Shown: positions 35,426 to 45,407, counted from the first letter of the stretch. The stretch is 64,000 nt of DNA from QHXN01 sp032162705 (GCA_032162705.1 JAVRON010000070.1:1-64000); one strand, 5' to 3'. Notes: generated from the letters alone by a model not told the origin. Numbers and translations: made by a program.

Positions 35426-36010
35426 ATGACAGGTGAAGAGAAGCAGCACCGTCAGACTGAACGCAAGGCTTACTATCGCAGGAACAGGCGGGAAAACATA
35501 TGTTTCCCCGTCAGGCTCGAAATACCTTCGGACGAAGGCGGGACTCAGGTGATAAAGGCTCACACGCTTGTGGTGAGCCACGCCGGCGCGACCCTCGACA
35601 TGGACGTGACCATCCCCATAGGCATGGGACTCCAGGTCTCTCCGCCGTTTGGCGGCACCATCCTCGCGGAAGTAAACGGCGCATGGGTCGAACAGGAGAG
35701 TGGCCGACACAGAGTCAGCATCCGCCTGATAGACCCTCCGGCATGGACTTCGCCCGAAAGGTTCTCCGTCTCGGGCGGCGTCTCGCAAGAGCAGTCGAGC
35801 CTTCGTGTGCATCCGGGCACGTCACAGATGCTCGCCGAGTACACAGCCTATCTGAACGAGACGACCGGCGAAGAGACGCCCCCCGACAAGGTGGCGGCGA
35901 ATATACTGGAGAGGGCGTTCCAGTCGGACGAGAAGTTTCAAGAGTGGTTCGACGCGAAGATTCTGGAAGACCTACAGGCATGGGAGAAGGCGTGCGTGCG
36001 AGAGGGCTAG
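35426..36010 (+). CDS. PilZ-like domain protein
   Basis: 194 residues. A basic N-terminal stretch with YYRRNRRENICFPVRLE resembles the RxxxR c-di-GMP-binding segment of PilZ domains, and VVSHAGATL corresponds to the D/NxSxxG motif but has Val at the first position. c-di-GMP binding is thus plausible but not certain. The C-terminal 70 residues (ILERAFQSDEKFQEWFDAKI) are helical and not recognised. There is no signal peptide, so it is cytoplasmic. It converges with the GGDEF-EAL gene, their stops eight bases apart, which puts a possible c-di-GMP receptor beside a c-di-GMP enzyme. GC content returns to the level of the flanking genome after the AT-rich restriction locus. Confidence 0.75.
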   Translation: MTGEEKQHRQTERKAYYRRNRRENICFPVRLEIPSDEGGTQVIKAHTLVVSHAGATLDMDVTIPIGMGLQVSPPFGGTILAEVNGAWVEQESGRHRVSIRLIDPPAWTSPERFSVSGGVSQEQSSLRVHPGTSQMLAEYTAYLNETTGEETPPDKVAANILERAFQSDEKFQEWFDAKILEDLQAWEKACVREG

Positions 36011-36017
36011 GAGTTAT

Positions 36018-38261
36018 TCAAGTCGTTTGCCCGCGCCTTCGAGAGCGCGGCGACACAGCGCCGACTCCGGTGCGTGTGCGCTTGGGCACTTTCGCGGCGG
36101 CGGATGTTGTCGATACGGAGGAAGCCTTTGCCGCCAGTTCCTTCGGCCAGGTGCCGCAGACGCAGGCAGCGGAGCGAACCATCTCACACGCCATCGACGC
36201 GTCTACCGGCGCTGAAAAATAGAAGCCCTGCCCGTACTGGCAACCAAGCCCTCGGAGAAGTTCGAGCTGGTGCGGGGCCTCGACGCCCTCCGCGACCGCC
36301 TCCATCCCGAGGCTGTGTGCGAGCGCGATGACGGCGCGCGTGATCTCGGAACCTTCGCCGCCGGGCCCCATCCCCGCGACGAAAGAGCGATCAACCTTGA
36401 GCGCGCTGATGGGAAAGCGTCTGAGATAACTCAGGCTCGAATACCCCGTGCCGAAGTCGTCGAGGTGAAGCCCTACGCCGAGGTCTCTCAGCTTGAACAG
36501 GACGGACTTCACCGAGTCGGCCTCCTCCAACAGAACGCTCTCGGTAATCTCAAGATTAAGGTCGCCCGCGCCCAAAGCGGTCTCCCCCAAAATGCCCTCG
36601 ACGTAATCGGCCAGGTCAGGCTGAAGGAAACTTCTCGCCGACAGGTTCACGTTGACCATCGGGCGCGAGTCGCCCCCGACCCGTTCGTGCCAGACGCGTG
36701 CCTGTCGGCATGCCTCGCGTAAGACCCAGCGGTCGATGCGTATCACCGCGCCCGTCTCTTCCGAGAGCGGGATGAACTCGCCGGGGAGGACGAGGCCGCG
36801 CACCGGATGACGCCAGCGCACCAGCGCCTCGAAGCCCGCGACCCGGCCCGTCACAAGCGACATGATCGGCTGGTAGTGCGTCTCGTACTCGTCCCTCGCG
36901 TCGGCGCTGCGCATGTCCGTCTCCAGACGCAGGAGCTTGACGGTGTGCGAGTGCATGGCGGAGTCGAACACCTGTTGGCATCCACGTCCATGCCCTTTCG
37001 CACGATGCATGGCGGTGTTGGCCGCGCGCAAAATCTCTTCGGGGCCGTCAAAGCCGAACGCGCTCAACGCGACGCCCACGCTGGCGCTCACGAACAACTC
37101 GGGCCCGCCGAGGTGACAGGCCGCGGCGAGACACTTCTGAATTCTTTCGGCCATGCGGACTGCATCCGAAGGGTCTTCGATGCCTTCGAGCAGGACTGTG
37201 AACTCGTCGCCGCCGAGCCGTGCCACCGTGTCTCCCGCCCGCAGGCAGCCTTCAAGACGGCGGCCAACCTCGACGAGCAGACGGTCGCCCGCATCGTGGC
37301 CGAGGCTGTCGTTAATGTTCTTGAAGCGGTCGAGGTCGAGAAAGAGGACGGCGAACTGGCACTCGCCTTGACGCTTCGCGCGCTCCGTCGCATGACCCAA
37401 TCTGTCCATGAAGAGCGCGCGATTCGGCAAGCCTGTCAGCGCATCATGGAAGGCATCGTGCAGCAACTGCTCCTCGACGCACTTACGACGCGTGACATCC
37501 GTCATCGAGCCGGCCATGCGTGTCGCACGCCCCTCGCCTTCGCGGACGACAGCGCCCCGGCAGAGCATCCACAGATAATCGCCTTCGGCGTTAAGTACCC
37601 TGTGCTCGACCTCAAGGTGCGTGCCCGCGCCCTCGATGTGTGCGCGGATTTCACCCTTGAGATTATCTACGTCTTCCGGGTGAACGCGTGCGAGCCACGC
37701 TTCGGGTGACGCGTCGGCCTCGTCCGCCGACAGCCCCAACATCTCCTTCCAACGCGCAGAGTAGTAGACCTCTCCGCTTCTCAAGTCCCAGTCCCACAGT
37801 CCGTCGTTAGCGCCGCGCGCGGCGAGCGCGTACCGCTCTTCGCTCTCGCGCAAGACGGCTTCGAGTCGCGCGCGCTCGACGAGCCGCGCCGCCTTGGCGA
37901 CCAGACGCATCGGGTCGAACGGAGCTTCAAGGTAGTCGTCAGCGCCCGCGCGCAGTCCCTCGACCGCGCTCGCGTCATCGCGGCGCAGCGCACTCACCAA
38001 AAGGATACTGACAGAGGATAGTTCGGCGTCTGCGCGGAGGCTGCGGCATAGCTCGATGCCGCTCACACGCGGCATCGAGACATCGCTGATGACGAGGAGC
38101 GGGCGCTCGCGGCGTGCGACTTCGAGACCTTCGCCGCCGTCGCCGGACGTAAGAACTCTGTAGCCCGCCTGGCGCAGCAGCACCTCTATGAAGTCGAGCC
38201 TGTCCGGCGTGTCGTCAACGACGAGGACGGTCGTGTCGCCTTCTTGTGTCATCCGGTACAT
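36018..38261 (-). CDS. REC-PAS-GGDEF-EAL c-di-GMP enzyme
   Basis: 747 residues from ATG 38261; ATG 38252 is an equal alternative, and the longer frame to 38372 has no receiver homology upstream. REC about 10-130 has VVDDTP and ISDVSMPRVSG, but the conserved Lys is replaced (LEAPFD). PAS about 145-260 (GANDGLWDWDLRSGE), GGDEF about 275-435 with intact FLDLDRF and LGGDEF, EAL about 450-700 with intact FEALVRW, NLSARSF, EITES, DDFGTGYSSL, KVDRSF and EGVE. Both synthase and phosphodiesterase motifs are complete, unlike the similar protein at 23977. It ends with a Ser/Thr/Arg-rich tail of about 50 residues. It probably responds through PAS, the receiver being atypical. Confidence 0.92.
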   Translation of the reverse strand: MYRMTQEGDTTVLVVDDTPDRLDFIEVLLRQAGYRVLTSGDGGEGLEVARRERPLLVISDVSMPRVSGIELCRSLRADAELSSVSILLVSALRRDDASAVEGLRAGADDYLEAPFDPMRLVAKAARLVERARLEAVLRESEERYALAARGANDGLWDWDLRSGEVYYSARWKEMLGLSADEADASPEAWLARVHPEDVDNLKGEIRAHIEGAGTHLEVEHRVLNAEGDYLWMLCRGAVVREGEGRATRMAGSMTDVTRRKCVEEQLLHDAFHDALTGLPNRALFMDRLGHATERAKRQGECQFAVLFLDLDRFKNINDSLGHDAGDRLLVEVGRRLEGCLRAGDTVARLGGDEFTVLLEGIEDPSDAVRMAERIQKCLAAACHLGGPELFVSASVGVALSAFGFDGPEEILRAANTAMHRAKGHGRGCQQVFDSAMHSHTVKLLRLETDMRSADARDEYETHYQPIMSLVTGRVAGFEALVRWRHPVRGLVLPGEFIPLSEETGAVIRIDRWVLREACRQARVWHERVGGDSRPMVNVNLSARSFLQPDLADYVEGILGETALGAGDLNLEITESVLLEEADSVKSVLFKLRDLGVGLHLDDFGTGYSSLSYLRRFPISALKVDRSFVAGMGPGGEGSEITRAVIALAHSLGMEAVAEGVEAPHQLELLRGLGCQYGQGFYFSAPVDASMACEMVRSAACVCGTWPKELAAKASSVSTTSAAAKVPKRTRTGVGAVSPRSRRRGQTT

Positions 38262-38583
38262 TCTTTCAGACGGGCGAGGGGGGCGACTCACCCGCAGCTT
38301 TGACCGGTAAGGATAGCCACTGCATACCGCGTTGAAAACTTTGGCTACACACGATCTCAAACAGCATCGCATGTAGCCGGAAAAACCATCGCTGACGCTC
38401 AGGATATAGCAACCGGCGAGCCACGAAAATCGTCACGCTGCCGTCGCTCGGGATTGATTATCTTCGGGCGCTGTGCCGGGTGTTCTGAAAGGATAAATAC
38501 TGCAAAAGAGTTGACTGACGGCGTCGATTGGTTCGATGCTCTGAGGTGAAGAGGAGCACAGTTCGGCTTGAAGATGCTGTACG

Positions 38584-41500
38584 TTATCGCTCCAACCCAT
38601 TTGTAAGATTTACACTGCGAGCGGCGGGATTCATCTTGGCCGAGCCGGTCGGAGCCAGGAGGAGCGAATCAATCGAAGGGACTTCGGCGGCGACGAGTCG
38701 AGTGTTGTAGCGTTCGATGTAGGCGAGGCGCTTCTCAGTCAAAGGGTATGCTTCGGGCGCGACGTAAGGGTACTTCGTCATCCCGTGGAATGGCAGCGGC
38801 GACACCTGATCGGGGCTTGCGGAGTTGATGTCCATCTCCTTGCTGAAGCCGTCGGCGTAGAGCAGAAACGTGCGCGTCCATCCAAGGGGAAGCGCGGGCA
38901 GACGGGTGGCGTCGAACGAGAGGCTGATCTCGTCGCCGGGGCGCGAGATGACGAACATGTCGTCCGTGTCGAGGAGCAGTTCGCGCACATCTCCCTCGCG
39001 CGTGTAGCGGCCCGGCATGACTTTCCAGGGCGAGCCGAAGGAGACAAGCCCGTAGTCGTACCCGTACGGCTCGCGCCCGTCGGGCGTCGTCTCGCGCGAG
39101 AAGCCGCGCCAGCGCAACATCGCTGAAGCGGGGTCGAGCGTCGTCAATTGCGTGGGGAACTCGCCGCTCGAAGTGTCAACAAGAATTTGATCCCAGAGGA
39201 TACGCATGCTCGTGACGAGACGCACCTCTCGGCTCGCCGAAAGAAACTTGCCCGTCAGGTCAACCGTCACCGTCTGCGGTCTCCCGACCGGGATGCCGAT
39301 GTCTTCGATGACGGTCTTCCAAGCGCCGCTCTTATCTTTAACCTGAAGCGCTGGAAGAGTCATCGTCTTCCCACTCTGCGCGGCGGCGACGTTGTCGCTC
39401 GACCAGGCGTAATCAGTCCAGCCGGTCAGCAACAGAAGCGTGCGACGCTCGGCTTGCGCGCCCTCGTCTTGAAGCTTCAACGTCAGTGTGTGCTCTTCGG
39501 CGTAGCCGCGGACTGGGTCGCGTCGGAAGTCGTCCGGGTACTGCCTGTCCATCCGCGTGATGCGCGCGAGCACGTCGTGCCCGTGCTCGTCCGTGGCGGA
39601 GAGGGGCGGGCGCGCGCCGCGCGTCTTGTAGAGTATGAACGGACGAGGCGGGTCGCTCATGCCTTCGTTCGGATAGACCTCGACGCCGCGCGGGTGCGCG
39701 ACCGCGATCAACTGAAAGCGATCCGCGAACAGAGCCTCTTCCAGCTCGTTCGTCACGCGCAGCTCGTAGCGCCCCTCTCGCTCCTTCAACTGGTCGCCGC
39801 GGATGCGTACGTACTCGACCGGGTCGGGCTGGTTGTAACGCCCCGGCTCTTCCAGATAACCCATCTCGCCGCCGCCCATGAAGTCCGTGATGAAACGAAA
39901 GCGCTCGCCGTCCCAAGTGTAGAGATATGGACAGGACGAAGGCTTGCGGTCGAGTTCCGTGACGGGCAGCGTGACGGCGACGAGCGGCACGCGACTTCGT
40001 CCAACGTGCTTGACGGCGCTGACATGACCGCCTTGAACGTCGGCGGCGAGTCCCGACATCTCCGTCTCGGCCTGTACGACGCCCGAAGGCCAGAGCACAC
40101 GCACGGCGTCAGCCGACTCACGCCGTCCCAGACCGAAGGAAACATCTGCGGGCGCGGGCGCGGGACTGGCGGAGTAAGTCTCAAGCCTCTGCTGAAGACT
40201 GCCCGCACGCAGCTCGACCTTACAGCCGACGCCGCCGCGATTGCTCACCTTGCCCGCGAGCCGCACGCGTAGAGAGTGGTTGCGATTGCCGCCGTCGTTG
40301 CGCGCGAAGACCAGTCCTCCGCCGGGCACGCCGAAGATAATGTCCGTGTCGCCGTCGCCGTCCACATCGCCCGAGGCCAGCACACGCCCGCCCGATAGTG
40401 GGCCGCCGGTCGCGCTGACTTCCGCCCTGAGGCCATGCGTCGCATGGTCGCTCACGTCCACCCAGCCGTCGCCCGTGTTACGCCAGATGCGCAGCTCCAT
40501 GTGAGCATCGCCGCCGCGTTTCGTCGTGACGGCGGTCAAGAGGTCGAGCAGGCCGTCGTTGTCGTAGTCGATGAACTGTGACGCGTTGTTGTAAGTGCCG
40601 TTCACTTGGAACGACTCAAGGTCGGGAGCCGGGCCGGGCTTGAGTTGAAAATGTCCCCTGCCGTCGCTCAGAGCAAAGTAGTCGTTACCCAGAAAGAAGG
40701 TGCTGCTCGGCCCGTGGCCGAAGTAGAAGTCCGTGAAGCCGTCCTTGTTCACGTCGCCCACGGCGACGCTCGTCTGCATCATGAGTTCGCTTGCGCCGAG
40801 GCCCGTTTCGGCTGCGACATCGCGGAAGGTTCCGTCGCGCATGTTGCGCCAGAGTTTGACGCCGTCGCTCCCGGCGACTAGCAGGTCAACGTCGCGCCGG
40901 TTATCGAAGTCGGTCGGCACAACGGCGAACGCTTGTCCCTCGCCGGAGAGTTTTGCCTCCGCAGTGTGGTCTGTGAAGGTGCCGTCGCCATTGTTGCGCA
41001 GCAGGAGACTCGGCGCGGGCGGCATCACCACTCCGTTGAAGCTTAAAATATTATCAGGCGGGTGCTCCTTTAAATTTTTCTCGAACTTGAAAGCGTTCGC
41101 TAGGTCGCCGCCGCCCGCGATGAAGATGTCGAGGTCGCCGTCGTGGTCGTAGTCTACGAAGGCCGCCGAGTGTGAGAGAAACGGGTAGGCGGGAATCCGT
41201 GCGGCGGCCGTCACGTCGGTGAAGCGCCCGCCGCCCTCGTTATGATAGAGCGTGCTCGCACCGTAGCGCAGGATGAAGAGGTCTGGACGGCCATCGTTGT
41301 CGAAGTCGCCCGCAACCGCGCCCGTGGCGATACCTTCAGACTCTTTCCCGAGCGCGCCCGACTGCGCGGTCACGTCCACGAACTTCCCTCCAACGTTGCG
41401 ATAGAGTCGCTGCGCCGTGCTTGCCACTTCCAACAGGTCGAGTCGGCCGTCGCCGTCGTAGTCGAAGAGCAGCGCCGCGCCGTCCGTCTGTTCGAGAATA

Positions 41501-42366
41501 TTATGCCGCGAGGGCCACTGCCCCGCTTGCGGCAGGACGCTCGCGGTCGCATCCGTGAAGACGACCGGCGGCGTGCGTCTGTCAATTAGTTCAGGCTCTG
41601 CGCCGCTGGAGGCGACGGCCTCTGCGTAGCGCCCCTGCTCCAGATAGTTCTGCCCGATGGTCGTCCCCGAGCCGAGCTTCCGCAGTTCTTGAAAGCGCGC
41701 GATAACGTGCTGCCCCTCTTCGCGTTGACCCGTGCGGAGCAGAGCCGTGCCGAGATTGTAGAGCGCCGTGCCGTTGTAAGGCTCCGCGGCGAGCGCGGTG
41801 CGGAAGGCAGCGATAGCTTCCGGATAGTTTCGCTGCTGCGCGTAGACCTGCCCGAGGCTGACGTTTGCGCCCACGTCTGCGGGGTCAAGCTTGAGCACGC
41901 GCCGGAAGGCCGCTATCGCGTCGTCGGCGCGGTTCTGCGACTTGGCTATCAGGCCGAGGATGTAGAAGGGCTGCGGTGCTCCGGGAGCGATGGCGGCAGC
42001 AGCCTCCGACTCGCGCTGCGCGCCGGCGGCGTCGGGCAGGTTGTAGAGAGCGATGCCGAGGTTGATCTGTGCGAGGGCAAGCTCTGGCTCGATTCGCAGA
42101 GCGCGCCTGAACGCCTCGGCCCCCTCGTTGTACTTGAACTGCTCCAGCAGCGCGACGCCGATGTTGTTCGCTCGATACGCATCCTCGCGTGTGGATGATG
42201 TGGAGGTGGTGACGGAAGTCCGCCTCTGAAGACGTGCATGGGTCTTCTTCTGAACAGTGGTCGTCTTCTGAAGACGCGCAGAGGTCTTCGACGCGAAGGG
42301 CGGGAGTGCCGCCGCGACACACGCCAAGAGGGCCAACAGGGCGAGACGAAACTTAAAGGTCTTCAT
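38584..42366 (-). CDS. Secreted TPR + CRTAC1/FG-GAP (VCBS) giant protein
   Basis: 1260 residues. Signal peptide (FRLALLALLACVAAALPPFA), a Lys/Thr/Arg-rich segment, about five TPR units at about 60-235 (ALRIEPELALAQINLGIALY), then FG-GAP/VCBS calcium-binding blades about 285-720 with many DxDxDG loops (FDYDGDGRLDLL, DYDNDGLLDLL), an ASPIC/UnbV-like segment (VRVLWPSGVVQ) about 710-790, and an unrecognised C-terminal region about 800-1260 (SCPYLYTWDGERFRF and a GGGEMGYLEEPG motif). It should be exported and fold as a beta-propeller with a TPR scaffold for protein or glycan contacts. In neighbouring genes TPR and CRTAC1 parts are separate, so this looks like a fusion. Start ATG 42366 gives the signal peptide directly. 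Function is unknown. Confidence 0.9.
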   Translation of the reverse strand: MKTFKFRLALLALLACVAAALPPFASKTSARLQKTTTVQKKTHARLQRRTSVTTSTSSTREDAYRANNIGVALLEQFKYNEGAEAFRRALRIEPELALAQINLGIALYNLPDAAGAQRESEAAAAIAPGAPQPFYILGLIAKSQNRADDAIAAFRRVLKLDPADVGANVSLGQVYAQQRNYPEAIAAFRTALAAEPYNGTALYNLGTALLRTGQREEGQHVIARFQELRKLGSGTTIGQNYLEQGRYAEAVASSGAEPELIDRRTPPVVFTDATASVLPQAGQWPSRHNILEQTDGAALLFDYDGDGRLDLLEVASTAQRLYRNVGGKFVDVTAQSGALGKESEGIATGAVAGDFDNDGRPDLFILRYGASTLYHNEGGGRFTDVTAAARIPAYPFLSHSAAFVDYDHDGDLDIFIAGGGDLANAFKFEKNLKEHPPDNILSFNGVVMPPAPSLLLRNNGDGTFTDHTAEAKLSGEGQAFAVVPTDFDNRRDVDLLVAGSDGVKLWRNMRDGTFRDVAAETGLGASELMMQTSVAVGDVNKDGFTDFYFGHGPSSTFFLGNDYFALSDGRGHFQLKPGPAPDLESFQVNGTYNNASQFIDYDNDGLLDLLTAVTTKRGGDAHMELRIWRNTGDGWVDVSDHATHGLRAEVSATGGPLSGGRVLASGDVDGDGDTDIIFGVPGGGLVFARNDGGNRNHSLRVRLAGKVSNRGGVGCKVELRAGSLQQRLETYSASPAPAPADVSFGLGRRESADAVRVLWPSGVVQAETEMSGLAADVQGGHVSAVKHVGRSRVPLVAVTLPVTELDRKPSSCPYLYTWDGERFRFITDFMGGGEMGYLEEPGRYNQPDPVEYVRIRGDQLKEREGRYELRVTNELEEALFADRFQLIAVAHPRGVEVYPNEGMSDPPRPFILYKTRGARPPLSATDEHGHDVLARITRMDRQYPDDFRRDPVRGYAEEHTLTLKLQDEGAQAERRTLLLLTGWTDYAWSSDNVAAAQSGKTMTLPALQVKDKSGAWKTVIEDIGIPVGRPQTVTVDLTGKFLSASREVRLVTSMRILWDQILVDTSSGEFPTQLTTLDPASAMLRWRGFSRETTPDGREPYGYDYGLVSFGSPWKVMPGRYTREGDVRELLLDTDDMFVISRPGDEISLSFDATRLPALPLGWTRTFLLYADGFSKEMDINSASPDQVSPLPFHGMTKYPYVAPEAYPLTEKRLAYIERYNTRLVAAEVPSIDSLLLAPTGSAKMNPAARSVNLTNGLER

Positions 42367-42883
42367 GCCTTTCGAGCGAACCGCGAGCCGCTCGATGCGA
42401 GACTTGAATTTGCAAAGTTGAGAGCCGGGAGACTCGTCTTGACTATAAGGTATGAAGCAGGCTTGTCAAGTTAGCGCGCCGGAGCGTGTTGGTCTTGCCT
42501 AGTACACGTCAAAAATTTTAATGCGTTCGGCGTGCGTCACGCGCGGAAGGCTGACCGTTAAGAGCAGTCTGTTCCCTTGTCTTGACCATCATGCGCGGGG
42601 CGGTTCACCACAGAGGCGCTGAGTTCGCAGAGACTCGCAGAGACTTGAATTACTCAGCGCCCCCTCTGCGCTCTCAGCGCCTCGGCGGTGAATCCCTCTT
42701 TACTCTACTCACAACTCTGAAGTAACGACAGGTGAACATGGACAAGCCCTGCCTCTACAAGCTCGAAGCAGACTCTAAGTCCCTCCTCCCCAAAAAATAA
42801 TGCTTGAACAAAAGGGTTAGATAAAAGAGAATGTGCGGCACAAGTTCCTTCAGAGAATCTTCCAAAAGGACAAGCTGCACGAC
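42367..42883. other. Divergent intergenic region with TTCACC...GGTGAA hairpin
   Basis: About 517 bases between divergent genes, so promoters for both should be here, but no consensus pair is convincing. Its main feature is an 89-base inverted repeat (listed separately). AAGGA at 42865-42869 is the best ribosome-binding candidate for the GH3 gene, 14 bases from its ATG, which is long. Confidence 0.3.
42604..42692. repeat. Long CAGAG-type inverted repeat, copy 1
   Basis: Begins TTCACCACAGAGGCGCTGAG and ends CTCAGCGCCTCGGCGGTGAA, with internal CGCAGAG-type and CTCTGCG-type repeats, so the RNA folds into one long imperfect hairpin. Related hairpins lie at 47926, 51207 and 59194. It resembles intergenic hairpin repeats seen in many soil bacteria; the mechanism of spread is unknown. 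Confidence 0.8.
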
Positions 42884-45298
42884 ATGAGAACCATCGCCTT
42901 CGCACTGGCATCGCTCCTGTGTTTCCAAGCCTTTTGTCCATACCTGCAACAAACCTCCGCGGCGACCACTGACGATAGGGGTGTTGTCAACGCAGACATC
43001 AATGATAGCGATGCCTTCTTCCAGACGGCTGTGCGTCAGAAGCCCTCGCGCGACTACACGCGGCGCATCGACGCGCTGGTTGCGCGGATGACTTTGGAGG
43101 AGAAGGTCGGGCAGATGACGCAGCTTCAGATCGGCATGGTCACGACGGGCGCGAATCAAACGATTCGCATCGATCCGGCCAAGCTGGAGAAGGCCATCGT
43201 CAAGTACGGCGTCGGCTCAATCCTCAACGTACAGGAGCAGGCTCTCTCGGTCGATGCCTGGCACGACATCATTCGCCAGATACAGGAGGCCAGCCAGCGC
43301 ACGCGCCTGAAGGTTCCGGTCATCTACGGCATCGACTCGATTCACGGCGCGAACTATGTGCAAGGCTCGACGCTCTTCCCGCAGGAGATCGGCATGGCCG
43401 CGACGTGGAACCCGGCCTTGATGCAGCGCGCCGAGGAACTCGCCGCGATGGAGACGCGCGCCGCCGGCATCCCGTGGTCGTTCTCGCCCGTGCTCGACAT
43501 CGGTCGCCAGCCGCTCTGGCCGCGCTTCTACGAGACCTTCGGCGAAGACCCGTACCTTGCGACCGTCATGGGCGTCGCCTTCATCCGCGGACTCGAAGGC
43601 GAAGATGTTTCCTCGCCCACACACGTCGCCGCGAGCCTGAAGCATTACATGGGCTACAGCTTCCCTCTGAACGGACGCGACCGCACGCCCGCGTGGATTC
43701 CAGAGAACTACCTGCGCGAATACTTTCTGCCGACCTTCGCGGCGGCAGTGAAGGCGGGCGCGCGCACCGTCATGGTCAACTCCGCCGAGATCAACGGCAC
43801 GCCCGGCCACGTCAACCGCCACATCCTGACAGACATCCTGCGCGGCGAGCTTGGCTTCAAGGGCTTCGTCGTCTCGGACTGGGAGGACATCAAGAAACTG
43901 GTCACGCAGTGGAAGGTCGCCGCCGATGAGAAAGAGGCGACGCGCATGTCGATCATGGCGGGCATCGACATGAGCATGGTTCCGAGCGACTACAGCTTCG
44001 CCGACGACCTCGTCGCCCTAGTCAAAGAGGGCAGCGTCCCCATGTCTCGGATAGACGAGGCCGTGCGCCGTATCCTGCGCGTCAAGTTCGAGCTTGGACT
44101 CTTTGACAACGCGATGCCGGACGCCGCGCTCAAAGCAAGCGTCGGCCAGAACTCTTCGCGTGACGTGGCGCTTCAGGCGGCGCGCGAGTCGATGACGCTC
44201 TTGAAGAACGAAGGGTCTTTGCTCCCGCTCGCGAAGAACCGCAAGGTGCTCGTCACGGGCCCGACCGCGAACTCGCTCGTCCCGCTCAACAACGGCTGGA
44301 CGTACGTCTGGCAAGGCTCGGAAGTATCACTCTACCCGAAAGACCGCCCGACCATCTTGCAGGCGCTCGAAGGCAAGTTGGGTAAGAACCTGACCTATGA
44401 GCCGGGCACGCGAATCACGCTCCCCCCCGGCTCGACCTCTAACAACACGCCGACCGACGTTAATGAAGAGGTTGATATCCCTGCTGCCGTCCGGGCCGCG
44501 CGCGACGCGGACGTGGTCGTCCTCTGTCTCGGCGAAGGCTCTTACACAGAGACGCCCGGCAACATCACCGACCTCAACCTGCCCGACGTGCAGTTGCGGC
44601 TCGCCGAAGCCATCGAGGCAACGGGCAAGCCCGTCGTCCTCGTGCTCGTCGAGGGACGGCCACGCGTCATCAACCGCATCGTCGATAAGGCGCAGGCCAT
44701 CCTGATGGCCTACAACCCCGGCAACGAGGGCGGCGTCGCCGTCGCAGACGTGCTCACGGGCGACTACAACCCTTCGGGCCGTCTGCCCTTCACCTACCCT
44801 CGCACGGTCAACGGGCTTGTCACCTACGACCACAAGCTTTTCGAGACAGAGGCCACCAGCTACGGCAACATGGCCTTCAACCCGCAGTTCGAGTTCGGCC
44901 ACGGCCTGAGCTACACGACCTACGCTTACAGCGACCTGCGCCTCGGCCAGAAGTCTCTGCCTTCAAACGGCACAGAGAGTGTGTCGGTGACGGTAAAGAA
45001 CACTGGGACGCGTGCGGGCAAAGAGACGTTGATACTTTACGTGCGCGACGTGGTGGCGTCGATTGCGCCGCCGGGCAAGCGCGTCCGTCGCTTCGCAAAG
45101 GTCTACCTTGAGCCGGGCGAGAGCCGCACGCTCACCTTCACACTTCGGCCCGAAGACCTCTCGTTCATAGGGGCCGACAATCGCCCCGTGGTCGAGCCTG
45201 GAGACTTTGAAGTAATGGTCGGCGACCTCGACGATACTTTCACGCTCCAGGCCGGCCCCGCGCAGGGACGCACGCCGAAGAGACCCGCGCGCAGGTAG
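42884..45298 (+). CDS. Glycoside hydrolase family 3, beta-glucosidase-like
   Basis: 804 residues from ATG 42884, which opens a signal peptide (MRTIAFALASLLCFQAF), so it is exported. GH3 N-terminal TIM barrel about 60-370 with the nucleophile motif VVSDWEDI (Asp332), KHYMGYSFPLNGRD and GIDSIHGANYV; GH3 C-terminal domain about 400-620 with GEGSYTETPGNITDLNLP holding the likely acid/base Glu; fibronectin III-like domain near the end (FEFGHGLSYTTYAY through VEPGDFEVMVG). It should release terminal sugars from beta-glucosides or xylosides. The exact substrate cannot be assigned. The frame also extends to GTG 42833, but that version buries the signal peptide. It is transcribed away from the giant CRTAC1 gene and toward a secreted protein of unknown function. 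Confidence 0.93.
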   Translation: MRTIAFALASLLCFQAFCPYLQQTSAATTDDRGVVNADINDSDAFFQTAVRQKPSRDYTRRIDALVARMTLEEKVGQMTQLQIGMVTTGANQTIRIDPAKLEKAIVKYGVGSILNVQEQALSVDAWHDIIRQIQEASQRTRLKVPVIYGIDSIHGANYVQGSTLFPQEIGMAATWNPALMQRAEELAAMETRAAGIPWSFSPVLDIGRQPLWPRFYETFGEDPYLATVMGVAFIRGLEGEDVSSPTHVAASLKHYMGYSFPLNGRDRTPAWIPENYLREYFLPTFAAAVKAGARTVMVNSAEINGTPGHVNRHILTDILRGELGFKGFVVSDWEDIKKLVTQWKVAADEKEATRMSIMAGIDMSMVPSDYSFADDLVALVKEGSVPMSRIDEAVRRILRVKFELGLFDNAMPDAALKASVGQNSSRDVALQAARESMTLLKNEGSLLPLAKNRKVLVTGPTANSLVPLNNGWTYVWQGSEVSLYPKDRPTILQALEGKLGKNLTYEPGTRITLPPGSTSNNTPTDVNEEVDIPAAVRAARDADVVVLCLGEGSYTETPGNITDLNLPDVQLRLAEAIEATGKPVVLVLVEGRPRVINRIVDKAQAILMAYNPGNEGGVAVADVLTGDYNPSGRLPFTYPRTVNGLVTYDHKLFETEATSYGNMAFNPQFEFGHGLSYTTYAYSDLRLGQKSLPSNGTESVSVTVKNTGTRAGKETLILYVRDVVASIAPPGKRVRRFAKVYLEPGESRTLTFTLRPEDLSFIGADNRPVVEPGDFEVMVGDLDDTFTLQAGPAQGRTPKRPARR

Positions 45299-45342
45299 CG
45301 CGAGCGATATCAAAGAGTCGTCGAATGACTACCGCTTCATGC

Positions 45343-45370
45343 TTTACGCGGTCAGGGTCGCGGGTATAAT
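45343..45370 (+). promoter_or_regulatory. Putative sigma70 promoter for the 45408 gene
   Basis: TTTACG at 45343-45348 and a perfect TATAAT at 45365-45370, 16 bases apart, precede the gene by about 40 bases. This would give it transcription separate from the upstream GH3 gene. Confidence 0.55.
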
Positions 45371-45407
45371 GTCTCGCCCGCGAAAGAATTATGTGAGGAG
45401 TTAAGCC

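Noticed and set aside
39148..40272. 374-codon open frame on plus opposite the giant CRTAC1 gene
   Set aside because: High-GC antisense shadow: no domain, low-complexity composition, and the minus strand has a clear domain-bearing protein.
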